The notes below the pieces were generated by a model. The model did no database searches. It was given only the letters and a program-made list of their open reading frames with translations, and was not told the DNA's origin. 64,000 bases of DNA from Trichopria drosophilae (taxonomy: Eukaryota; Arthropoda; Insecta; Hymenoptera; Diapriidae), in assembly GCA_030407085.1 (NCBI GenBank), contig CM059582.1:3782001-3846000 (forward strand). Direction: 5' to 3'. The first letter of the stretch is position 1, and each line of letters starts with the position of its first letter. A program made the position numbers and the translations under genes. Positions 48,432 to 59,352 of this stretch are shown here, piece after piece.

Positions 48432-50200
48432 CTACCTCAAAGATACATTTCTTAGAAATATAATTTAATAATGTAGGTATGGTATGAAGTACCACAACGA
48501 TTTAAAACTAAGTAACAATTGCAATGTTCTAATGTTATTTACATCCATGAACTTCGTTCTGTAACTAAATATTAATGATATCATCCCTGCTATGCACGAT
48601 TTCAACTTATGTCGAAACAGAATATTGTCGTACACTCAATTAAACTCGCCCAAATCAATACAAAATCTAGAAAAGCATCATAAAATGTTTCCTAATCTTT
48701 GAAATGAATCTTAGTACTGTTTCGTATATTTGGTTAAGTAATATTTCATCCAATGAATGGATAATAATTTATTTCAATACTTTTGTCAAACAGGTCGCGA
48801 TGTTTATTTATTTATTCTCGTAAATTGTCTTTCGTTATAGTCTTAATCGTTTGCTGTTTATGTAAATAATGTAGTTCGTCATTGTAAAATTGCCCTAAAA
48901 TAATAATTAATTGTAAATTTCCTTTCGAACATATGTTTTTTTGACGAAAATAGGGCGTCGGTAAGAGCGAATTTGATCAAAGTTGCGTATCGGTATTTAG
49001 CTTCCCCTTAAGCAACAATTTTTTTCATGTCTATTGAATCATAACAATATTAATTAGGAACTAGATGCAACGAATCCATGTAAGAATTATTTTAATAATT
49101 TAATGCAAACTATACCAATTTTTTGTAATGGAAAACGAAAGAACTAGACAACAATTACAAATTTTTCCGTTTATGATTTAGTACTGAAATAGTGCCATTT
49201 TTTTTTAAACGATGATTATGAATCCGATGCTTTTCACACTTCAAAACGGCGAATCGAAATTTGACGAAAAAAGGTACTCGACCGAGATGAAATTGGTATA
49301 TAATTTAAATTGTTGAATGCAAGATTTGTTTGTCAGAGACTAGAAATTGCTTCCATCAATACTATCATTTGGAAAACATATGGGTAATTCTCCTGAAAGG
49401 GACCCCGAAATGCGTCACCATCGCTATTTCCAAGATTCGCAATGAAATTCCAATATAACGTATATTTTTTTGCAATTTTGAATAAATTAATTCTTAAACT
49501 AGAATATATTAGCTAACTTTTGATGTATATAGAGAAAATTTAATACGTCATTTTCATAGCTAAACACGCGTTTGCAAAGTCGTTGCATATTTTTCATAAA
49601 AATTGCATTTCATTGTAATTATTCATTATAACGTACAAAAACAATGCAAATAATTTTTTAAAATGCATGAAAAATAACTTTAAGCTATACTACTTATATT
49701 GTATAAGGCCAATTAAGTGTAAAATTATTTTTGGATTTTATATAATTACTCAAACATTATCATTTTTTGCGAGTAAAAATTCGGGTGATCTCCGAAGCCA
49801 TCTATTTTTAACAATAAATATGTATTAACATACTAAAATCTAATCCTACGGCCTTAAAATTTAAGTACTAATTAGTCTTAAAATGGTGTTAGAAGAATTT
49901 TTCGTTACAGCATTCGATTTTTATCTAAAATCTAATAATATGTCGATTTGTGATTTCCGAAGCTTGGTATCTCCGAAGCCATTTTCGGCAACCGCATACA
50001 ATATTCATTTACCTGTATTTTTATAATTAATCATTCAAAATATTTTAAAAAATGTTACTGTAAACATATGCGGGAGTTATAAATCGTTTAAACGTATATT
50101 ATTTATACTATAGATAAAATTATAAACAACAATATGTCCAGAAAATACCTATTTAGTTGTAGGCATATTCGCTAAACTTTTAATGTTTCCTTCCCTCAGA
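48432..50200. other. AT-rich, nothing recognised
   Basis: The missing first exon of the P-element transposase should lie at the left of this stretch, but no C2CH half-motif was found. The rest has no supported feature. Confidence 0.35.
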
Positions 50201-50204
50201 TGAA

Positions 50205-50850
50205 CTCGAAATTTGTTACTCATAAGTTTTTGGGGTCGCTGATTACGAATCCGTTGTCAGATTTTTGATATTAAAAATGACGGATCCAATATGGCGAACC
50301 AATTTTGTAAAAGAGTTCGATTTACCTGAAAATCTTTACCCGGGGTTTTCGGGGTCGCTGATTCCAAATGTAATATTAGTTTTTAGAAATTTAAAATGGA
50401 GGATCCAATTTGGCGGACCAATTTTGTAAAAGTGTTCCGATTTACCTGAAAATCAGTACCCGAAGGTTTTTGTCGTCGCTGATTATAAAAAATGTATAAA
50501 AAATAAAAATACCAATGATTTCAATTTATCCTTATGAGAAGTAAGGTAAGTTTTCATACATTTAAAATTCTGCGACTATCAAGTTTCATATTAAATAAAA
50601 AAGTTTCGAATCTTGGTTCGCCATATTGGATCCGCCATTTTGAATTTAAAAAATCTGACAACAGATTCTTTATAAGGAACCCCAAAAATCCCCACCTAAA
50701 CAAACTTCTAGTCAATCGAGCAATTTTTTTTGTTTTTGGTCCGCCGTATTGGATCCGCCATTTTGAATTTCAAAAATCTGACAACGGATTCGAAATCAGC
50801 GACCCCAAAAACCCCCGAGTAACACATTTCTAATTAATTGGATAAAAGGA
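50205..50850. repeat. Array of the 'GATTACGAAT' dispersed repeat, direct and inverted
   Basis: Two or three plus-orientation units (GTTTTTGGGGTCGCTGATTA, then TTAAAATGGCGGATCCAATA and TGGCGGACCAATTTTGT) at 50210-50500 face two inverted units at 50590-50835 (TTGGATCCGCCATTTTGAAT, ATTCGAAATCAGCGACCCC). Together they could form a long foldback. No coding capacity. Confidence 0.75.
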
Positions 50851-51093
50851 ATAATTTGTAATACGAAGTTAAAATCATGTTAATATATTAACATTTAAGA
50901 AGGGCTATAAAATTTATAATAATAACAATGAATTTTGCGCAACATCATATTTTCACTTTAGAATATACCCTAAACATGTTTCAAAAGTAACAATATTTAA
51001 TTTCATAAAAAAATTTTGCCTTGAAAATTTTTCGGAAACGGGTCTTTTTCAGTAGAATTACCCATATAAGAAACAGATAAAACATTTTAAAAG

Positions 51094-51924
51094 TGTTACG
51101 GATGCTGACTACGCACATAGCAATCGTAACATAGACAATACTTGTCTTTGTAAGATCGACAAGACACACACACCGAAGGGCCCGATTCGGCGTCGCACAT
51201 ATATTGCACACGTGCTGTAACTTACACTGGGAACCACGGGTTCCTCTAGCTGCAAGCCCAAACGGTCAAGAAAAGAATGTGCCACGCCGAAGCTCGAAGT
51301 AACACAATCCTTAAGATTGTGACTCACACACGCACACAATAGCACACGTTCCCCGAATTGCCAAGGTTACCGATAAGTCAAAAGGGGTGAGCGATTCGTG
51401 GAAGATGGCACGTGGCAAACAAACAGTGCAGGTGTCCATCAAAAAGGACGATGATCTCATCGACATCTACCATATAAAAAGGGCAATCGCATTGCCCGAA
51501 ATCAGAGTCGCCCCGCGATTGACGCCGTGAAGATCTCGGTGCAGAGTCGCCCCGCGTACGATCAAGCGAAGATCTCCGTTAGAGTCGCCCCGTTAATGAT
51601 CGAGTGAAGATCTCGGTGCAGAGTCGCCCCGCGATTGACGCAGTGAACATCTCCGTTAGAGTCGCATCGTGAACAAAACCGAAAAGATCTCGCGCACGGG
51701 ACTTAGAAGCTTCGCGACACATTAATCCGCGACTCTCCGCGAATCAATACCGGACTTAGTACTTATATACCCGGACGATCTGTACGACCTGTAGTTGGCA
51801 TTTCCAAAAATAAATCAAAGTTATTATTACTAAATTCGCCAGTATTTCGTCACTTGGGGTGTCGATCCCCTTTATGCGGAAGATCCCAAAAACGATTCTC
51901 AGCTACCGAGAATCATCCCTTACA
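51094..51924 (+). mobile_element. Solo LTR with internal tandem repeats
   Basis: Begins TGTTACGGATGC and ends ATCCCTTACA. Contains a TATA box (CCATATAAAAAGGGC, about 51470), then four to five tandem units of about 39 bases built on GAGTCGCCCCGCG...GAAGATCTC (51505-51670), an AATAAA near 51808, and near the 3' end a palindrome GATTCTCAGCTACCGAGAATC. No primer-binding site or coding region follows, hence solo. No matching target duplication was seen. It is probably of Ty3/gypsy type, judging by overall make-up only. A related end lies at 63772-64000. Confidence 0.65.
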
Positions 51925-51989
51925 ACTCCTGATCCTGATAAAAATTGCATTACGAAAAACATAAAAATCGTAACAAAAGCTAAAAAAAA

Positions 51990-52060
51990 AAACATTTTTA
52001 GTCGGATTCACCATTTTGAAATTTGAAAAACTGAACTCGAAAATCATCACCTGCAAATAC
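51990..52060. repeat. Short 'GATTACGAAT' family fragment
   Basis: GTCGGATTCACCATTTTGAA and ATTTGAAAAACTGAACTCG match the inverted half of the dispersed repeat. Confidence 0.4.
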
Positions 52061-53025
52061 CACTCAATAAAAATTCTAAATACCATATTTTATGTAATTT
52101 ACAACGAAATCACTTTTTTCCCATATTTTGATAATATTTTGTTGAATTTGAAGTTTAAATACTTTTAATCGTGTTATTGAATTTGTTAATATGAGGAATA
52201 ACTAAGGTGTTAGAAAAATGGTTTGATTTACTATTTGGAATATTATTTTGGGTACTAGTATCATTTATTATTTTATGTAACTCTGTACGATTTCCGCGTT
52301 TTATCGTGCACGATTTGCGTACACTAAGTAGCGCTTTATCGTACACGATGAAAAGAGTACAATAAAGTGCCTTAAAACGTACTAGTACAATAAAGTGCCC
52401 GTATACGTACTCTATTCAAGCTACAGCGTCGAATAAACGTATGCTAACGATGCGTCTACATGACGTATACGTTGCGTATGCGTATACGACCATTCGTCGT
52501 CAAGCGTCGTACACGATAGTCGGATACGATGACCATTCCTACGTATACCAGACGTAGGGCGTGCATGTTCTAACCTGTTTGAAAATGCCGGAATATATAT
52601 AAAAAGTGAACGTCCCAATTTAACTTTACAGAATGTAGTATACATGGGTTTTGTTTCAATTTTAAAAATTGCATTTCAATGGGACAATTCCAATTTAATC
52701 TGAGAATGCTTGGAAAATACCCTTTTCGTTATTCGCCGTCAGTCTGCATGCGCCCGTACGGGTGAGACAAATTGTCCATCGGGGGGCTGCGCCCCCCCCC
52801 CCCAAGCCCGCTCCTCTAGCCTTACCATCCCTCTCTGCAACCATTCCCTAAAATGAATTTTTGGAAACTTGGAAATCGTATCTTCGTTACATAAAGCATC
52901 GTATGCAACGTGGAGGCAAGGTCTTTGTACGCCTCGCGGATTCGTATACGAAACTTCCGCTTGGCGTATAAAGACCAACTTAGCCTCCATGTTACATAAT
53001 GTACTATTAATTCTATTTTTAATTA
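52060..53025. other. Mixed unassigned DNA with a hairpin
   Basis: 52390-52560 is unusually rich in CGTA/TACG words, e.g. TATACGTTGCGTATGCGTATAC. A C-run is at 52792-52803. A hairpin with about 22 paired bases lies at 52909-52989 (GGAGGCAAGGTCTTTGTACGCC / GGCGTATAAAGACC...GCCTCC). No gene supported. Confidence 0.35.
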
Positions 53026-53029
53026 TATC

Positions 53030-53775
53030 TGTGATAAACCTTGTCTCATATCCATTTTTAATAAAAAATCTTTAACAAATTTTAAGTTTCTTCCATGACA
53101 TTTTTCATCAGCTAATAATAATATTGCCTTGTCAACTAACACAGTTAGTATTCCTCGTTTAACATGATTTGGATGATTCGAATTAAAATTCAATTACCTC
53201 TCAGAACAAGTGGGTTTTCTACACCAATCTTTAATGGTCTTGTTACCCTCTCTTATGATGTTTATATCAAGAAGTGGCAGACTACTCTCATTTTCAAGTT
53301 CATACGTAAACTGTAATTCCGGATGGTATTTATTAAGGTAATCATTCTTAACGTCATTTTTAAGATAAATTGCAAAAATATCTTTAACATACCGTTTGTA
53401 AAATAATAGTTTAATATTAATTTTATTCAAAATGTATTTTTTGCAATCAATCATAATAATGTTCGCCAATGTAGGAGATAAAGGCGAACCCATTGGAGTG
53501 CCTCTATTTTGTTTGTAAATAGAATTGTTAAAAATAAGCGTAGTTAAGTTTAGGATAACAGAAACCAACTTTATGATCTAAACAACCGGTATTTTTGTAT
53601 GTTTTTGATTTTCCTCCGTTTTTCTTTTCAAACCAGCAATGATTAGCTCATGTGGAATGTTGGTAAATAAATTTATAACGTCTAAAGACATCAAAATGTG
53701 GTCGTTTGGTACATTCAGATCTTTGACTTCTTTAAATATAGTGTCCATGAATTTGTTTATTGTCTTAAATGACAA
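53030..53775 (-). pseudogene. Penelope-like element reverse transcriptase remnant
   Basis: Minus strand, one reading frame with two stops (TAG region at 53578-53580 and a TAA at 53194-53196). Motifs in order: HILMSLDVINLFTNIPHELI, NRGTPMGSPLSPTLANIIM, KRYVKDIFAIYLK, LPLLDINIIREG, CRKPTCSER, and NSNHPNHVKRGILTVLVDKA. This set and order are typical of Penelope-like retroelements. The catalytic box Y-V-D-D reads YVKD, so it is inactive. No GIY-YIG endonuclease was seen downstream. Confidence 0.82.
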
Positions 53776-54685
53776 ATATTAGAATATTAATCGGCATTAA
53801 TAAAGCACACATTTGACTGTACAGATTTTGTGAATTTATTTTCTCTAATATCTCGTGAGTAATTTAATACCAAAAAGAATAAAATTGTTAAACAGATTTA
53901 TAAAGAATAGATATTTTTACCAGTTTAATGCCCTGCGGCTTAGCATAGTTTAATCTAAAGACCTATCTGTTTTATGCGAATTTCATTTGTGTCGAGTGTT
54001 TTACTTATTAAACGGTAAAAAGGGAAAAATTGAATGAGTAATGCCAAAAAATGGAATTTTGATAATTCGCTGTATGCCGAGAACACTACTTTTTAACTAA
54101 ATTGTTATACAACCTAAAATTTATTTTTTAAATTTCTGTAGATGTACTAGAGATACATTTTGAATAAAAGTAAATGTTTGCCTAAAAGTTACAATTTAAT
54201 AATATGTAATTGTTTTTTTTTTAAACGACAATAGATTAATTGGGGAACTAAACAAAAGTATGGTACGGTAGATTGAAGTGTTTTTTAAATACGAAGGGTA
54301 TATTCATGCATATCACGTGCTATTTAGGGTCGAATATGAATTGACGGTTTCAGCAACCCGTGCATAAACCGTAACCCTATATATATAGTTCTAGTGAGGA
54401 CCTAGCCAGCATAACTAAGTCACCTTGTCTAAAATAATCCGGCGATCAGAGAGAAAACCTAAATTAAGGTAAAGTTATATTTTTTATGGTATATAGAGTA
54501 AGTATTATTTTAGTCATTACAAAAATTTTCCCAATAAACTCAAGTTTTCAATTATATTGCAATAATGTTTTGAATATTTTACTGCCAATTTTTTGAAATT
54601 TTTATTACCTGGAAAAATTTTATTCTGACAAAAATTTTACTTATTCTACATACCAAAAAAATTTTAGACAATTCGACTAATTTTC
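53775..54685. other. AT-rich, nothing recognised
   Basis: No long frame or repeat. TATATATAG near 54380 is of no clear meaning. Confidence 0.35.
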
Positions 54686-54689
54686 CTAG

Positions 54690-55535
54690 TCGGGATGTCT
54701 CTAATGTTAGCAGCGCAAAGTCAGCAGACACGATTGTTACAGGTGGATAATTTGACGCTATTCTAAGGCTAATTAAGTGCCCTAATCCGACATTTACCGC
54801 TTCTATAGTTTCCGTGAAAATCGCTGCGCTGCTAGCTTAATATAAAATTAGCAACGCACATATACTAACTCGCAAAAAAATTATATACATATAAAAATTC
54901 TTGTAAAGCAAGAATTTAAAAATCAAGCCTTCAAGTAAAAAACAAGACAACCAGAATATGAACGCATAGAGCGCCATGTGGGATATATAAAAACGCATTT
55001 CGATTTATTCGTATTGAAATTTCGATATTGATTCAATATAGGCTTTTAAGGCTCTTCAAATGCTCACGATATGTGCAATAAAATATTTTGCAGCTGTGCT
55101 ATTTTTTCGCTAAATAAGGCTATGTTCCTACAGAGCCAGCAGCGGAAATTGGGTACATGTAAACGGTTATTAAATATTAAAATTTCGGTATTATTTCGAT
55201 GCGGGATTTTAAGGCTCTTCAAAGGCTTGCGATTTATGCAATAAAATAGTTCGCGGCTGTGCCATTTTTTCGCTAGAGAAGGCTATGTTCCTGCGGAGCC
55301 AGCAGCGCAAATTGGGTACATAAATTCTTTCTTTACATATTTTAAGAGCCTTAAATTAGCCTTAAAATCCTGCGAAGGCCAATTTTTTATATTAAAGTTA
55401 GAAGGCTAACTTTATATTAAGCTATCAGCGCAGCGATTTTCTCGGAACCTTAAAATAACCTTAAATTATCCACCTGGTAACAATCGTGTCTCCTGACTTT
55501 GCGCTACTAACTTTAGAGACGTCTATAGTCGGGGC
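54690..55535. mobile_element. Element with about 150-base TIRs and internal direct repeats
   Basis: Left end GTCGGGATGTCTCTAATGTTA, then GCGCAAAGTCAGCAGACACG and ATTGTTACAGGTGGATAATTT; the right end at 55390-55535 is the inverse with a few differences (AAGTCAGGAGACACGATTGTT in reverse). TIRs run to TTAATATAAA. Inside, about 150 bases are repeated directly (55010-55155 and 55175-55325) with GGCTATGTTCCT and GAGCCAGCAGCG shared. Non-coding. Long TIRs of this kind occur in foldback, MULE and P-type derivatives; no transposase is left to decide. Confidence 0.75.
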
Positions 55536-56440
55536 CTTACTATAGCTAGCGTTCCGGTTTCTACACGGGATACAAACAAATTGATTATCTTGTAAAAATA
55601 TTCAACTAATTTTTTTTTTTTTGCTTTTTAATAACTTAGAATAAACTGTAGCAATGAAATTAACGAAAAACGTTCAAGATAAAATGTCATTGTATTGATT
55701 AAGACTAAGCAGCAGGAAACCCAACAAAACGAGTACGGTTGTAAATGAATCTAAGAAAAAACTGTATTTCATCCAAAATATGTCCAAAAACAAATTAAAA
55801 TCACTTAGTTACTCAACAAATTAGTTAATATCTTTTTTTTTATTTTTAAACAAAGCTTTATTTCAGAATTTTGAAATAATAATAATAATAAAGTTATCGA
55901 ATTCATGTAAACTCTCAATATTTTCAGTCGGTTTTCTGAACGACATTACATACTCAAATAGAAAATTACTCCGCGCACGTCAGGAGACAATGTAACGGGT
56001 TAGCGACAAACGAAACGCGAAATCGAATGAAGTAAACTTTTTAATGCATGAATACTGACGAATGCGTATGTGCAATATATCTGTATACATATATACTTAC
56101 CGTACAAGTAAATTATTACGAAAATTTTCATGAAATTGATCAATTTAAAAATACATGTAAAAAAAGGAATTTAAAATAATACGGGCATTTCAATTTTTAA
56201 AAGACATTTGAAAATTTAGTAAAAAGATATAGACATTTTTCACAAAAGTTGCGGCAATTTCGAGAAAAAATGAACGTGATAAATACTTCGTTGAATAAAA
56301 TATTATTTTATTTTGTAAAAGTATACATGCAGAATATAGAAACAATATAAAATTATGAAATAAGGTATGAAATAAATAGATAAAAGGATTATAGGCGGAA
56401 ATACATTATTCTACAACATAATATATTTGATATACTTTTA

Positions 56441-57502
56441 ATGGGCTACTTGCATCAAAAATTTAAAAATCCACAAAAAATATGTAGACTTTCTATAAAC
56501 CCCCATAAACCTGAAAAAAATATTGAAAAATTTTTTTGATAATGAGAAGTTCCAAAAAAAAATTAATAAAATTTGAAAAAAATGCGATCTTCAGAAACGT
56601 TTGTGATTGGTCGCGACGGTCGTGACGTAGATATTCATCGTCGGTTTGAATGAAATTTCGAACTTCTTTCCCGGGTAAACAGAAAGTTGCAAATATTGCA
56701 ACAATACGTTTGTCAAGGAGAAAATTATATTTTTGAGCATGTCAGGAAACAAATTTTTTGTACGTGCTCAGTCCGACAATTTGCCGACGATTAATATATT
56801 CATGGTGACTGATTTTTTTAAAAATAATGAGTTCTTTAATGTTGCTGAAAGCAGAGGAGTCAAGACTGACAGGTAATTTTCTTTACATTTAAAACAATTT
56901 AATTAAATTTAAAATAGAAAATATACTTAATTCTTCTAATTTAGAAATTATTTTAATGTATTTACATCAATTTATCATTGAAGCAGAGTGACATAACCTC
57001 AAAATGTCACATCCAATACTGATATGTTCTGATAATGTATATATCTAATTATAATATCGTTATAAGATAATGTGAATATTAAAAATGATTTTATTGTAGG
57101 TCAAAACGCGAGAATTATGGAGATTCGGCTGTTGGATACGTAGAACTATGCAGGGAAAACAAATATTGCTATATACGTGAAAGGGTTTGCCCGGAGCACA
57201 GTGTTAGGCAGAAACCGTATTTTGTGTTGACATTTTCAATATTGGAGTTCAACTGATTTCGGAGTTTTGTATTGTTTGTATATATGGGACAGAAAGGTTA
57301 GGTTACAGAGTGAACAGTGACGTCACGCCTCAATAGCGCGTAAAAACAGGTCGTTTCAAAAGTAGTCGAACTTTAAGTGTTCAAAAAATATATAAAAACT
57401 CACAAAAAACACAGGAATGTATTTTTGTATGTAATAATCTAACCCATACTTTATAATGATCCAATAAAAACCAACAAAAAATTTTGATGCAAGTAGCCCA
57501 TT
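56441..57502 (+). mobile_element. TIR element carrying a small two-exon frame
   Basis: Ends ATGGGCTACTTGCATCAAAA (56441-56460) and TTTTGATGCAAGTAGCCCAT (57483-57502) are exact inverse copies; flanking TA or TTA fits a short TA-type target duplication. Length about 1062. Inside is the spliced frame at 56739-57256 described next. No full transposase. Confidence 0.8.
56739..57256 (+). CDS. Two-exon 96-codon frame inside the TIR element
   Basis: Exon 1 56739-56872, intron GTAATT...TTGTAG, exon 2 57100-57256 with stop TGA; the phase is kept. The peptide begins MSGNKFFVRAQSDNLPTINI, continues FMVTDFFKNNEFFNV and ESRGVKTDR, then SKRENYGDSAVGYVELCREN and YCYIRERVCPEHSVRQKPY. It reads like real protein, not random translation. 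From memory it resembles the N-terminus of large DNA-transposon proteins of arthropods that carry SWIM zinc-finger and YqaJ-like parts; this is unverified. It may be the surviving first exons of the parent transposon, kept in a deletion derivative. Confidence 0.5.
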
Positions 57503-57539
57503 ATGTAATTTGAATATATACATAAATATTATATATAAA

Positions 57540-58191
57540 TATATACTTATTTTTCTACCTATGGTATTAAATTGTACTTGAGCTTCGGTCGAGCGCGGTC
57601 ACGTTTACATTCGCTCGCGTAATTACGCTATGATTACGCTATAATTGAATATATAGTATCCATTTCTACGACTAACTTTGACACGCTCGATACGAGGAAT
57701 TCCGTGAATGAATCACTCATAAGGCAGATTAGACAGAAAGTTTGTACCAGACCGTGAGAAAAGGAAAAACACCAGATCATAGAAGGATCGTGTGGAGAGT
57801 CGTCGCACCGAAGAAATGTTGCGGCTCACCAGATTCAAGAGTGGCAATAACTTGCATCAAGAGAGGATGTTCTCAAGTGATGCATCTCCGGAGTGACTCG
57901 GATACTGCTCCCTGAGTGCTTTCTTTTTGAGTCATTGCTTTGATGTTAAAAGTGATTTCTTTGGAAAATTTCAACCGTTGAAGTATTCCATTACCAGTCT
58001 TGACATCACGTGACTAGTGTTATCGGCATACGTCATCAAATCAACGTCAACGTCATAAAGCGCCACGACACGTCAAACTGTCTTTAATTTGTCTCGTGAT
58101 ATTTCTACTGTAAGCAAGTATTTAATTGTACAGCTTTTATTTTTATTTTTGTTTATTCGTATAAATGTAAGCACGAAGTTCGTGCCGGCTT
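57540..58191 (+). other. Probable 5' UTR of the following LINE plus flank
   Basis: Moderately GC-rich sequence without a long frame. It leads into ORF1 of the LINE; where the element begins is not resolved. Confidence 0.35.
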
Positions 58192-59352
58192 ATGTCTAAA
58201 CTAATTCATCGACGTCGCTCAGCGTTGACATTTTGCGCCCGGTGTAAAAAGCCAGTGTTTAGTCGCTACACTTGTAAATTTTGCGATTCGTCATATCATC
58301 GTTCATGTGCTAAGTTACACATTTCGCGTAAAGTGAGAAACAATTGTTGTGTTCGTTCCCTCTCGCACTTAGTTTCTTCGACTAAGTTATCCCCTCCTTC
58401 CCCTATTCCTGATCCTCTACCTTCGCTGCATATACAGTCCCTCTCTCCGTTTCGTAAATCTACGCTAGATCCTCAGCCTATCGTTTCCCCCCTTGCTCCT
58501 GTCTCTTCTTGTTCCATCGTGTCAGCTGTCCCTACTCTTGCATCTATTATGAACGTCGAAATGTCATCGCAAGCTAATTCGCTCCCGGCGGATTGGAATT
58601 CCTTAAATTTATCACAGCAACTACAACGCATTATGTCTGCTGTCGTGGATAACATACAAGAATCCCGTGTTATTAAAAATGAAGTAACTAGCATTAAAGA
58701 AGAACTTCGATCGCTTTCTACGCTAGTTCAGAATAATACGGCAGAATTGCGTACGCTTTCGACTGCCGTGGAAAAAAATACATCCGTTTGCACTGCTGTG
58801 GCATCTGATATTGCTGAGCTTAAAAAACGGTGGTCTTATGCAGTTCCTACCCCGGAGTTGATTATAAATGGTATACCTGTATGTTGTCAATTGTCCCCGG
58901 AAGATATCGTCTCGCGGATTTTTAAACGTCTTTCTGTTGAGTCATTAACGTCTGATGTGATGGATATTAGGCGTATTAACAGTAAGGTAGCCATGCAACT
59001 CCCGACTTCATCTAGCGTTGCACGTACATCAGCCTATTTTTCATTAATAGTGCGACTGAAATCATGTGATATCCGAAATTTCATTATTGAAAAGAAAAGG
59101 AAGATAGGTAGAATTACTATTACTGAAGTCTTTCCGGTCTTTTTTACAAATGAATCGCCTGATAGAACCATTTTTGTCAATGAGTTTCTACCAAATTGTC
59201 TATACACTTTACTAAATAAAGCTAAAATAGCTGCAAAAACTGCTGGTTTTCAGTTTGTGTGGCATCGAAACGGCTGTGTATTTGTCCGTAAAAATAATAA
59301 TAGCTCTGAAATCCCGATTGTTACCGAGTCGGATTTAAACCAAATCGCATGA
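58192..59352 (+). CDS. LINE ORF1: PHD-like zinc finger, coiled coil and RNA-binding-like domain
   Basis: 386-codon frame, no break. Residues about 16-55 hold a PHD/RING-like zinc finger (CARCKKPVFSRYTCKFC, YHRSCAKLHISRK, CC). A serine/proline-rich linker follows. Residues about 140-215 look like a coiled coil (NEVTSIKEELRSLSTLVQNN). From about 220 the part ELIINGIPVCCQLSPEDIV resembles the RRM-like fold of LINE ORF1 proteins. Such proteins coat LINE RNA. The first codon may differ: 58192 is ATG in GCTTATGTC. The frame ends in TGA at 59350-59352 and ORF2 follows in the same frame with no gap. Confidence 0.75.
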   Translation: MSKLIHRRRSALTFCARCKKPVFSRYTCKFCDSSYHRSCAKLHISRKVRNNCCVRSLSHLVSSTKLSPPSPIPDPLPSLHIQSLSPFRKSTLDPQPIVSPLAPVSSCSIVSAVPTLASIMNVEMSSQANSLPADWNSLNLSQQLQRIMSAVVDNIQESRVIKNEVTSIKEELRSLSTLVQNNTAELRTLSTAVEKNTSVCTAVASDIAELKKRWSYAVPTPELIINGIPVCCQLSPEDIVSRIFKRLSVESLTSDVMDIRRINSKVAMQLPTSSSVARTSAYFSLIVRLKSCDIRNFIIEKKRKIGRITITEVFPVFFTNESPDRTIFVNEFLPNCLYTLLNKAKIAAKTAGFQFVWHRNGCVFVRKNNNSSEIPIVTESDLNQIA

